Below, one piece after another: positions 1 through 9,297 of a DNA stretch of 64,000 nt (within the stretch, counting starts at the first letter, position 1; every line of letters starts with the position of its first letter). Under the pieces are notes generated by a model. That model did not search any database. It was not told where the DNA came from and saw only the letters and a list, made by a program, of their open reading frames with translations. The position numbers were made by a program, and so were the translations under genes. The DNA comes from Dermacentor variabilis. Its lineage: Eukaryota > Arthropoda > Arachnida > Ixodida > Ixodidae. The stretch is from NCBI RefSeq assembly GCF_050947875.1, contig NW_027460291.1:26061868-26125867 (forward strand). Direction: 5' to 3'.

Positions 1-21
1 AACTCTGGCATCATACAAGAT

Positions 22-531
22 GTGGACTTGCTCGGCAAGGTGCGCTGCAGTAACCATAGGATGGTAATAACTCGAATTAGCCTAGGCTTGAGGAGGGAAC
101 GGAAGAAACTGGTACATAAGAAGCCGATCAATGAGTTAGCGGTAAAAGGGAAAATAGACGAATTTCAGATCAGGCTACCCAACAGGTATTCGGCTTTAAC
201 TCAGGAACAGGACCTTAGTGTTGAAGATATGAACGATAATCTTATGGGCATCATTAAGGAGTGTTCAATAAAAGTCGATCGTAAGACTGCTAGACAGGAT
301 GCCAGTAAGCAATCGCAGGAGACGAAAGATCTGATCAAAAAACACAAATGTATGAAAGCGACTAACCCTACAGCTAGAATAGAACTGGCAGAACGTTCCA
401 AGTTAATCAACAAGCGCAAGACGGCTGACATAAGGAAGTTTAATATGGGTAGAATTGAACATGCTCTCTGGCACGGAGGAAGCCTAAAAGCAGTGAAGAA
501 GAAACTAGGAATAGGGAAGAATCAGATGTAA
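22..531 (+). pseudogene. RTE-type endonuclease C terminus and linker (fragment)
   Basis: This open frame of about 169 residues starts at the window edge inside an apurinic-type (exonuclease-endonuclease-phosphatase) domain. The segment reading CSNHRMVITRISL matches the conserved 'SDHR-V-A-I-L' end of such endonucleases, with Asn where Asp is usual. After it comes the charged, helical linker seen between endonuclease and reverse transcriptase in RTE LINEs, rich in Lys, Glu and Ala. The frame ends at a stop about 40 bases before the reverse transcriptase reading resumes. Role when active: nicking the target DNA to prime reverse transcription. The Asn may already mark loss of function. Confidence 0.7.
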
Positions 532-568
532 GCGTTAAAAGACCAAAGCCGGCACTATCATTACAAAT

Positions 569-1955
569 ATGCATGGGATAGTTCAAGTGGCTGAGGAGTT
601 CTATAAAGATTTATACAGTACCAGTGGCACACATGAAGTTAATGGAAGAGGGAATAGACTAGGGGAATTTGAAATCCCACAAGTAACGCCGGGAGAAGTA
701 AAGAAAGCCTTGGGAGCTATGCAAAGGGGGAAGGCAGCTGGGGAGGATCAGGTAACAGCAGATTTGTTGAAGGATGGTGGGCAGATTCTTCTAGAAAAAC
801 TGGCCACCCTATATACGCAATGCTCATGACCTCGAGCGTACCAGAATCTTGCAAGAACTCTAACATAATTCTAATCCATAAGAAAGGGGACACCAAAGAC
901 TTGAAAAATTATAGAACGATCAGCTTATTGTCCGTTGCCAACAAAGTATTTACTAAGGTATTCGGAAATAGAATCAGGAACGCCTTAGACTGTCATCCAA
1001 GGGAGCAGGCAGGATTCTGTAAAGGCTACTCAACAATACACCATATTTACACTATCAATCAGGTGATAGAGAAATGTGCGAAATATAAGCAACCCTTATA
1101 TTAGCTTTCATTGATTACGAGAAAGCGTTTGATTCAGTCGAAACCTCAGCCATCATGGAGGCATTGCGGAATCAGGGTGTAGACGAGCCGTATGTAGAAA
1201 TACTGAAAGATATCTATAGGGCTCCACAGCCAGCATAGTTCTCCATAAAGAAAGCAACAAAATTCTAATAAAGAAAGGCGTCAGGCAGGGAAATACGATC
1301 TCTCCAATGGTATTCACGGCGTGTTCGAGGAGTTATTCAGAGACCTGGATTGGGAAGATTTGGGGATAATAGTTAATGGAGAATGCCTCAGTAACTTGTG
1401 ATTCGCTGATGATATTGCCTTGCTTAGTAAATCAGGGGACCAATTGTAATGCATGCTTACTGACCTGCAGAGGCAAAGCAGACGGGTGGGCCTAAAAATT
1501 AATCTGCATAAAACTAAATAATGTTTAACAGTCTCGCAAGAGAACAGCAGTTAACGATAGGTAGCGAGGCACTGGAAGTGGTAATGGAATACATCTATTT
1601 AGGACAGGTAGTGACCGCGGATCCCGTTCACGAAACTGAAATAATCAGAAGAATAAGAATGGGCAAGGGTGCATTTGGCAGCCATTCTCAGATCATGAAC
1701 AGCAGGTTGCCATTATTCCTCAAGAGAAAAGTTATGACAGCTGTGTCTTACCAGTACTCACCTATGGGGCAGAAACCCGGAGGCTTACGAAAAGAGTTCT
1801 ACTCAAATTGAGGTCGACGCAACGAGCTATGGAAAGAAGAATGATGGGTGTAACGTTAAAGGATAAGAAAAGAGCAGATTGGGTGAGGGAACAAACGCGA
1901 GTTAATGACATCTTAGTTGAAATCAAGAAAAAGAAATGGGGGCATGGCCAGGACA
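569..1955 (+). pseudogene. RTE-type reverse transcriptase (broken)
   Basis: Reverse transcriptase blocks appear in order: GKAAGEDQVTADLLK near 730-770; IILIHKKGDTKDLKNYRTIS near 855-925; QAGFCKGYSTIHH near 1005-1045; FIDYEKAFDSVE near 1100-1140; and the catalytic F-A-D-D motif at 1402-1413 (reading FADDIALLS). Frames change near 820 and 1100, and a TGA sits directly before the FADD motif where an Arg CGA codon is likely, a CpG decay change. The C-terminal part (Y-L-G motif near 1590) is open in 1521-1811. When intact the enzyme copies element RNA at the nicked target. This copy cannot make it. Confidence 0.8.
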
Positions 1956-2189
1956 TGTAATGAGGAGGGAAGATAACCGGTGATCAGTAATGGTTATGGA
2001 CTGGATTCCAAGGGAAGGGACGCGTAGCAGGGGACGGCAGAAAGTTAGGTGGGCGGATGAGATTAAGAAGTTTGCAGGGACAACATGACCACAATTATTA
2101 CATAACTGGGGTAGTTGGAGAAGTATAGGAGAGGCATTTTCCCTGCTGTGCGCGTAACCAGGCTGATGATGATGATGATGATAAACACA

Positions 2190-2631
2190 TCGGTGGGCAA
2201 GGGTGATGGCGGCTAAGCCCGGCACATTAAAGCAGCATGTGGCGTTATCACAGTTCGTCACTGATATACCACAGACGCCTTGGCAGACTTCGCTTCGGAA
2301 TGAGCTTCAAAATGCGCAAGTTGGAAGTGGCTACGATCTGTCGGTCAAGCTGAACCCTTATCCTGCCCATTCCGCCATTTTCTTATAGGCTCGACGCCTA
2401 CAAAATGGCCTTGAAGGGCACGTTTCGTTTTCTTAAAGTAACGCAAACATGGCATTTTGCAAAGGAAACTTAAATGAAGGCACTGAACCTAAAGTTCTTA
2501 ATAAAGCAAAGCAGTTTATCTTCTCAGTAAAAAAATAAAGCAGCTAGCTCAAAGCCTACGATTATTCCGTCGAAAACGCTACTCGCTTCCGCCATCTGCT
2601 GTCTACAAGCTGTTATCTGCTTCCTTAGCTA
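2190..2631. other. Intergenic spacer between RTE LINE and LTR element
   Basis: About 440 bases with no credible coding frame and no recognised repeat. It separates the GAT tail of the LINE from the 3' LTR of the next element. Confidence 0.5.
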
Positions 2632-3300
2632 TATTAGATTCGTCGGACGATCTCGGCGCAGCCACCATTTGAAGGAGTTGAAGGTCGTAGCGAGGAACTC
2701 GGTGAACAGGATTTATTTACATTATTTACATCTTAGATAAGACATACATCGACAGTCTAGCATGACTCCCATATGAAGCCCGCAAGACTAACATAAAGCC
2801 AACAGCTTAGGAGCACACAGCTCACTAGTACATCTCGAGCACGACAACGAGCACTCAGCTCACTACGACGAGCACACCGCGAGCACGCAGCTCACGAGTA
2901 CATTTCTAGCACGACAACGAGCACGCAACGAGCACTCCCAGCTGCCAACAATCGCTGCCTATAAGCTCTCTGCTCGACGTCATAGTTCGACGTCATTCAA
3001 GATGACCCGCCCCTTTGGAGGTTGAGGGCTGTCATACACGTGCCGCACACGCACACAGGTCTAAAGGTCAGGAGCCGACGTCAAAGGGGCTTCGTAGAAC
3101 TCCTTCACTCACAACTGCGACGAGGCTAGAGGTTGGCGGTTTCAGCACAAAGCCTGCTTCGTCGAACTCCTTCACTCGCAACGGCGACGATCTAGAGGTT
3201 GGCGGCGGCATTCCAAGATGTGGTTCCCACCGATGGCGTAACTGGCGGGCAAACTTGCACTGCAGCTGGCCGTTCTTAACAGCGCCTCCATGTCCCGGAA
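2632..3300 (-). repeat. 3' long terminal repeat of the minus-strand LTR element
   Basis: It matches 6357-7014 along nearly its whole length with scattered substitutions and small indels. Inside it are a GAGCAC/CACGAC-rich low-complexity stretch (about 2810-2940) and a tandem duplication of about 70 bp (about 3090-3210, containing GAACTCCTTCACTC twice). Both are present in the other LTR, so they predate this insertion. Confidence 0.8.
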
Positions 3301-3641
3301 AATCTCGACTGTCCAGTACTGGCAACGGCTGGGCAGAAAGAGAATGGCTGGCGAGCTAGACGATGGCTTTGCTCTCTGCAACCCTTGCGCACTTGGAATG
3401 CCTTCAACCATCTCACAACAACTGGCACAGAAGAGTCGACCCGGCAACACAATACCACTCAGCGTACAAACGCCAGGAATCAGCTGTTAACTCACCAGGC
3501 CTCCTATCAAAATTTCAGTGCAAGTCACTCAACTGGGAATCCCCAAATTTCGCCCCAAAATTTCGTGCCGCCAAGCGAGCGTTCACGTTCCTCTTCAGTT
3601 CGACCAAACCCGACCGTCGCGCTGCACAAGAGTAAAGGTTT

Positions 3642-3851
3642 GGTGTTGGGCTGCTGAGCACGAGGTCGCGGGATCGAATCCCGGCCACGGCGGCCGCATT
3701 TCGATGGGGGCGAAATGCGAAAACACCGTGTGCTTAGATTTAGGTGCACGTTAAAGAGCCCCAGGTGGTCAAAATTTCCGGAGTCCTCCACTACGGCGTG
3801 CCTCATAATCAGAGAGTGGTTTTGGCACGTAAAACACCATAATTAAAAAAA
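3642..3851 (+). repeat. Ruka-type tRNA-derived SINE with 13-bp target-site duplication
   Basis: It begins inside a tRNA-like head, with B-box-like GGGATCGAATCCCGG near 3670. The body typical of tick Ruka SINEs follows (CATTTCGATGGGGGCGAAAT, then GGTGCACGTTAAAG, then TGCCTCATAATCAGA) and ends A-rich. The flanks AGAGTAAAGGTTT (3629-3641) and AGAGTAACGGTTT (3852-3864) are a target-site duplication with one mismatch. The 5' part of the tRNA head is missing. The name rests on recall of the family. Confidence 0.85.
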
Positions 3852-4756
3852 AGAGTAACGGTTTACGCAGAATTAAACCGAAGGCTCTCAAACACCAATA
3901 CCGAAACATAACTTAAGCTGCCTAACTTCGCGAACCGTCTGTTCTTATCCTATCACAGTGGCGTACTTATCTCATGTACTGTTTCCACTGCACCGTCTGG
4001 CCAACTCCACAGGTACGTAAATACAATCGCGGTAGCTTTGTGGTCTCTATTCAAAACGCGTACTTGCGACGCTTACTCAAATTTGTTCCTTTGACCCACA
4101 CAGGACACGTTCCTTAAACAAACAACCAGACTTGCGTAACTTACGCAACACAGAGGAACCTTTGAACAAATGTGTCTTTTACTAATTAGCTCTACGCACG
4201 CGTACTAGAGAAGTCAGAATACGGCTGCCCTCGACACACACGAGCACAACCAAGTCATTAAATCTGCTTCCTTCCGTCCACACAGGACACGCGCTAATGG
4301 ACCTAAGAGTTCTCAGTGCAAATCACGCACTTACTGGAAATCTACGCGGTTAACCTTAGAAAATAAAAAAAAACATAAAAAAACGAAGGTTAACTAATAC
4401 ACATGCGCGTTACGATAGGCCTCTCAACGATAACCTTGACACTCAGGTTACTTACATACACAAAAAAAGAAAGCCTATCTACTCATTAATCAACAGCTCG
4501 CGATACTACATGTTTACAAATAAACGCGTCTTTCAAATCTCGAGCTTCTCAAACAAAAACAAACAAAGCTCATACCTTACATATCGAAAGAAATCCAAGT
4601 CTCAAATCGCGAAAATTTCGAAGTGCTCAAAAATAAAACAAAACAACACGTTTTCCTTTTACGGAAGCTCTCTTGGCCTCCCTTTTCAAACGTTTGCAAC
4701 CGACTCATACTATTTGAGCCGTACTCGAGGTGGTCGCGGTTTGAAAGCTACTCTGG

Positions 4757-5596
4757 CTACCCAGGCACCACAAAAGGCTGACTCACTATCAGCTCCCCCA
4801 AGAGGTTACAGTTTAATGCCAATTTGCGTCCTGGAGCCCCGTTTTCATCATGACCTCGAGTGACCGCGTCGCTACTCCCCACCTGGTCTCGTCTTGCCAC
4901 CTTGCGCTTCTTCGTACTGCACGCTGAGCTTCGAAAAGAGCGACGGAACGACGAGGAATTAAACTTCCCCGTGCCCTTTGTCCGAGTCAGTGCAGAACAT
5001 GCTTCTCGGTCTCCTTTTGACCTGTGGCTCGAACGTTCTTGATGCGCACACGTCGTCAGTGACGACCCCACCTTTCTTTTCTTCGCGCCCTGCCCTCTTG
5101 GGTCTCTCGCCGTGTTTGGCGGCGCTACATTAGTCACCGCATTCCAATCTTTAGCGCGCTTCTTTCTGCGGCGCTTTTTCCTCGAACTCTCTTTCATGCC
5201 GTCATCTCGCGCCTCGTGGTGGCCGTTACACATCTCGTCGGCCCGGATCGGTCTCTTACCCGCACAGTCTGAATGATCCTTAACTGAATCATTCCTCTCT
5301 TGGCTACCTAGACTGGCGGAGAGCAGCACCGATCCCTGAACATTGCAGTTGTTCTCTCGGGAGCTACGGAGCTCGCCATCCCGAGAACTACTCTCAACTG
5401 CATCGTCCAGCTCGCACATCAATTCGGCACGCAGATCTGACTCCACATGGGTGCTCGTGTCTATCGGGTCAGCAGTACTCTTTACTTCGCTAGCAACCTC
5501 GCAAACATTACAAGCGACGCACAGGCGCGGTAACTGTGCCAATTTGTTGTTCGCAGCTGGCCTAGCTGTCTCTACAATCCTCTGTTGGCACAGCAC
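4757..5596 (-). pseudogene. Gag-like, very basic ORF of the LTR element
   Basis: An open frame of about 279 residues within the internal region, downstream of the gag N terminus in element orientation. The first half is acidic and Ser-rich. The middle carries the strongly basic run SRKKRRRKKRAKDWN, followed by further Lys/Arg patches. I see no zinc knuckle (CCHC) or protease motif. A nucleic-acid-binding capsid-type role is plausible from composition and position only. It is separated from the N-terminal gag piece by several stops. It could also be chance open sequence within a decayed element. Confidence 0.45.
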
Positions 5597-5953
5597 CTCG
5601 TCGCTCTCTCTGGCCTTTAACGGCCTCTGCTGCCACTAAGGCATTGTTAGCTGCTAGCACTTCGAGTTCACTTATGAACGTGCTGCTAATCTCGCAGGTG
5701 CTGCTACTTCTCTCGGCTTTTGAGCAAACTCTGCTATCTACTTCCTCCCACTTTCGCTGCGTCCAGCCTACAGATTTCTCAAGCCGCTGTTGACTTTGCT
5801 CGATTAAGTGTTCAAAACCTTCAATCTCTATGTTCAGTGCATCAATGTATTGCCTCGTAACTTCTGTTAGGCTTTCTTCCTGCGAAATACTTTTTAGTTG
5901 CTGCCTAGCTTCTTCCTGTTTTGCCTAAATTCATCCTGTTCTTGCCTAATTGC

Positions 5954-6134
5954 TTACTGTTCCCGTTTCTTACTAAGAATTCGTTTGCCCATTTGTTCTA
6001 TGAATTTCAAATCATTGTTACTTTCTAGAATGGTTTTACGAATTTCTGCTTCCGTCAAGTTCTCCTCTACGTCTACCTCGATCTCCTGACACAACCACAG
6101 CAGGTCAGCCCTCGTCAAACACATTAGGACCATG
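5954..6134 (-). pseudogene. Gag N-terminal piece of the LTR element
   Basis: From a start codon near 6134 the minus strand reads a short frame containing LTRADLLWLCQEIEVDVEEN, about 60 residues in total. Similar N-terminal helical segments open the gag-like ORFs of tick LTR elements, as I recall them. The position fits: it lies about 180 bases inside the primer binding site. The frame runs into a stop near 5951. The next 350 bases on the minus strand contain many stops, so gag is not continuous here. Confidence 0.5.
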
Positions 6135-6309
6135 GTCGCTACTTTAAGCTTTGGCTGTGCTGTCACACAATACTTGTTGCGATACCCACGCAAATCAGAA
6201 TACAAGTAAAAGATCCCCGCGAATCAAATCCAAAAACACAGAGAAATTGAAGTCTGGTAAATCTTACAGCCAAAACAAAACGCTTACCCACTGAAGCAGC
6301 ACCATATCA

Positions 6310-6354
6310 CCAGTCTCTTCGGGGGCGTGGGTTCGAGCCCCACCGCTGCCACCA
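6310..6354 (-). promoter_or_regulatory. Primer binding site: 45-nt match to the 3' part of mature tRNA-Leu
   Basis: The plus strand carries the 3' 45 nt of a leucine tRNA: end of the anticodon stem (CCAG), long variable arm (TCTCTTCGGGGGC), T arm (GTGGG TTCGAGC CCCAC), acceptor strand, discriminator A, and a terminal CCA at 6352-6354. On the minus strand this is the complement expected of a primer binding site two bases inside the 5' LTR. CCA is not encoded in eukaryotic tRNA genes, so the segment was copied from a mature tRNA. A usual primer site is about 18 nt, so this one is unusually long. Confidence 0.8.
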
Positions 6355-6356
6355 GA

Positions 6357-7014
6357 TATTAGATTCGTCGGACGATCTCGCCGCTGCCACCATTTGAAGG
6401 AGTTTAAGGTCGTAGAGAGGAACTTGGTGAAGAGGATTTATTTACATCATTCACATCTTAGACAAGACATACATCGACAGTCTAGCGTGACTCCCATATG
6501 GAGCCCGCAAGACTAACAGAGCAAACAGCTTACGAGCACACAGCTCACTAGTACATCTCGAGCACGACGACGAGCACTCAGCTCACTACGACGAGCACAC
6601 AGCGAGCTCGCAGCTCACGAGTACATTTCTAGCACGACAACGAGCACGCAACGAGCACTACCAGCAGCCGACTATCGCTGCTTATAAGCTCTCTGCTCGA
6701 CGTCATTCAAGATGACCCGGCCTTTTGGACCATAAGGGCTGTCATACACGTGCCGCACACACACACAGGTGTAAAGGTTCGGAGCCGATGTCAGAGGGGC
6801 TTCGTAGAAGTCCTTCACTCGCAACGGCGACGAGGCTAGAGGTTGGCGGTTTCAGCACAAAGCCTGCTTCGTCGAACTCCTTCACTCGCAACGACGACGA
6901 GGCTAGAGGCTGGCGGCGGCATTCCAAGATGAGGTTACCACCGCTGGCGTAACTGGCTGGCAAACTAGCACTGCAGCTGGCCGTTCTTAACAGCTAGGCT
7001 GCATGTCTCCGGAA
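6357..7014 (-). repeat. 5' long terminal repeat of the minus-strand LTR element
   Basis: Partner of 2632-3300. In minus orientation it holds TTATAAGC near 6688 as a likely TATA element and AATAAA near 6440 as a likely poly(A) signal. Similarity to the other LTR stops near 7014, where the two flanks become unrelated. Confidence 0.75.
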
Positions 7015-7422
7015 AACGGAATGAGTCATCGTATATTGGCGCCAACGTAGTTGCTTTTCCACCTTGAGACAACACACGCGACCTACCAGTGGTGATGAGC
7101 ACACGTTCAAGGACGCGTTATAGCTATCTCGCGAAATGCAAATGACTCAACACGACTCGTCTGGCTGTGAAGCAGCCGAATATCGCCGATGGCGTTGCGC
7201 ACCCATTAAGAGAGGTATCCGCTTGCGCGACGCAAGCGCCGGGAATGTCAGTCTTGTTCACTTCGCTGCTTACTCGCACCGCATGAGAAAACTGCAAGGC
7301 AGCGCCTTGCGCACATTTATTTTTATCAAATAAGAAACTGCCTTTCTCATAACATCTGATCATGCGAAAAGTCATTAATCTTGACTACAATACAAACGCA
7401 GCCGAGAAAAGAGGATAACATT

Positions 7423-7453
<31 letters not shown>

Positions 7454-7462
7454 CAGAATACC
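7015..7462. other. Spacer with (ATTT)n microsatellite
   Basis: No credible gene. A pure ATTT tetranucleotide run covers about 7422-7453, directly left of the insertion site of the next LINE. Confidence 0.6.
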
Positions 7463-8035
7463 TACATCACCATCCCCCGTAGGGGCGTCTGCGACAGGAG
7501 GCGTTTGGCGTGTTGCGACACCACGTAGCCAAGCACAGGAGGGTTGGACCCTCCCGTGTGTAGCCGTGCGCGGCTTAGCCGTGTCCGGGGAAAGGCGGAT
7601 CCTGGGGGTTGAGCCGATGCCGGGTGTTCGGACCTTTAAGGCCCCCCGGCGGAGGCGACACACCTCTTCGGCCTCGGCTTAACATAGACGGCACCTCCAG
7701 ACTGACCCACCTGGAGGAAATCGGCAGTCACCTTTTTCTGTCTCTCTCTTTCTACGACCTTCGTCTTTCCCTTACTTTCCGCCTATCCTGTCTCCTTCCC
7801 TCTTCTATTTACTTGCTTCTCCTTGGCGGCAAGGATTAACCTTGTGTGGCTATCCTACATTGGGTACACCATATTTGGTTATAGTGATAGCGTACGACTG
7901 GCGTCCTGCAGACTTGTACGCAAGCTCTGCAGCGTCCCCTCGTTGGGCTCCGTGGTGGCCGGTCAGCGCTGTTCACGATATTTTTTTGTATTTCCATGGG
8001 AACTACTTTCCCCCAACTTCCTTATCGCCCTCAGA

Positions 8036-9251
8036 AACGAGGGCGCACCGAAGATTTATTTCACATTGTCGGACACCAAATCCAGAATTTTCCCCGCTTC
8101 CATGTTATTCACTCTGAAAGGACGAACAAAGCAGTGTGAACCATTTCACCATTCCTTGTGTCAAAGTTCTTGACTGATGTTTTTGGTCCAGGTTACAAGC
8201 TGTCGAGGATGGCAAGCGGTGACCTCCTCTTGGAGCTCCGCGATTTGAAACAATATGAAAATCTACCGAAACTAGTGTCATTTGGGGAGACCCACATAAC
8301 AGTAACCCCGCACCGTACAATGAACAACACCCGCGGTGTTGTGTCGGATGATGATTTGCTTAAGCTGACTGAGGCGGAACTCCTGGAGGGCTTCAGTGAG
8401 CAAAATGTGATCAATGTCAAAAGAATTAAGATGAGGCGAGATGGTAAAGAGATTCAGACGAAGCACTTAATACTCACCTTTGGTTCAAGTGTCCTGCCCG
8501 AGTCAATCGAGGCCGGGTACAACAAGCTCCGTGTAAGACCGTACGTTCCAAATCCACTCCGTTGTTTCAAATGCCAGCGCTTCGACCACAGCTCGCAGAG
8601 CTGCCGAGGCCGCCAAACTTGTGCGAAATGGAGTGCCCAAGAACACACCTCTGAAGCTTGTGAGAACAATCTCCACTGTGTAAACTGTGACGGGGATCAC
8701 GCCACGTACTCGCGGTCGTGCCCCTCCTGGAAGAAATAAAAGAAATTGTAACGATCAAAATAAAAGAGAACATATCGTTCAAAGAGGCACGCAGACGGGT
8801 AGCATACCAGCCAAAGAAAAGCTTTGCCGAAGTGGCGCGTTAGGGCGTAGCGTCACAACGGCCTCCGGCGGCTGTCCGACCCACAGGCAGTGAGTCGGCA
8901 GTTATGCCATCTGCCCCCACGGTGGTTGCAGCTAGCGGTGTTCCGCCAACCGAGCAGAAGGGACCATCCCCGGCCCCTTCCTACGCTAGCAACAGCCGGC
9001 GCAGCCAAATCCCTCTGGGAGCCCCATCGACCTCCGGACTGGTGGGTGCAGGGGTCTTGCCCTCCAAGGCGGGACTCTCTCTGGTTACTTCTCGCTCGCA
9101 AGAGCACGTGTGCAGCGCCTCACAAGAGGCAATGGACACTACACCTGTCCTCAAGGCGCACCAAGCGCCTAAGGAGCGGCGAGGCTCCCTCGAACGCTTC
9201 AGAAAGGGCAAAACCCCCATTACAGGGCCTCGAAAGAGCTCAGTAATCTAA
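8036..9251 (+). pseudogene. LINE ORF1 (gag-like, CCHC zinc knuckles), broken
   Basis: An ORF1 protein binds the element RNA and packages it with ORF2 protein. The central part is open from 8158 to 8739 and ends in a zinc-knuckle array: C-F-K-C-x7-Q-S-C, then C-A-K-W-x6-H-x4-C, then C-V-N-C-x4-H-x6-C. In the second knuckle Trp replaces the expected second Cys. Upstream, the reading PRFHVIHSERTNKAV in the same frame shows ORF1 began further 5', with a TGA near 8140. After 8739 the reading continues in another frame (FKEARRRVAYQPKKSFAEVA) and then in a third to 9251. It therefore has at least two frameshifts and one premature stop. Confidence 0.75.
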
Positions 9252-9297
9252 GGCATCATTTCCATTTCCGTACACACAGCACTAATTCACTTTAAAT

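Larger units (their letters stand above)
1..2184 (+). mobile_element. RTE-clade non-LTR retrotransposon (LINE), decayed, cut by the window start
   Basis: The C-terminal part of an RTE-type endonuclease and its linker are followed by reverse transcriptase motifs in three shifting frames. The copy ends in a GAT-type simple repeat at 2164-2181, and short-period 3' tails of this kind are typical of RTE elements. There is no RNase H domain, as expected for RTE. Many stops and frameshifts make it a dead copy. The 5' end lies outside the window, so its length and target-site duplication cannot be judged. Confidence 0.85.
2632..7014 (-). mobile_element. LTR retrotransposon lacking pol (non-autonomous or internally deleted), minus strand
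   Basis: Two direct copies of a roughly 660-bp sequence, at 2632-3300 and 6357-7014, flank an internal region. On the minus strand the order is 5' LTR (high coordinates), a tRNA-Leu primer binding site, gag-like frames, then 3' LTR. Each LTR carries a minus-strand TATA-like TTATAAGC and an AATAAA about 240 bases further on, which agrees with minus orientation. I find no protease, reverse transcriptase, RNase H or integrase motif between the LTRs. The element would therefore depend on a relative, or has lost about 4 kb. A Ruka SINE has landed in the internal region. The outer end of the 5' LTR diverges from the other copy near 7014, so the full LTR could be longer than the shared part. Confidence 0.75.

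Noticed and set aside
4510..4863. 117-codon plus-strand frame in the LTR element
   Set aside because: It lies opposite the gag-like minus strand ORF region and has no recognisable features.
6310..6354. Functional tRNA-Leu gene
   Set aside because: Only the 3' part of the tRNA is present and it ends in CCA, which eukaryotic tRNA genes lack. Position and orientation fit a primer binding site.
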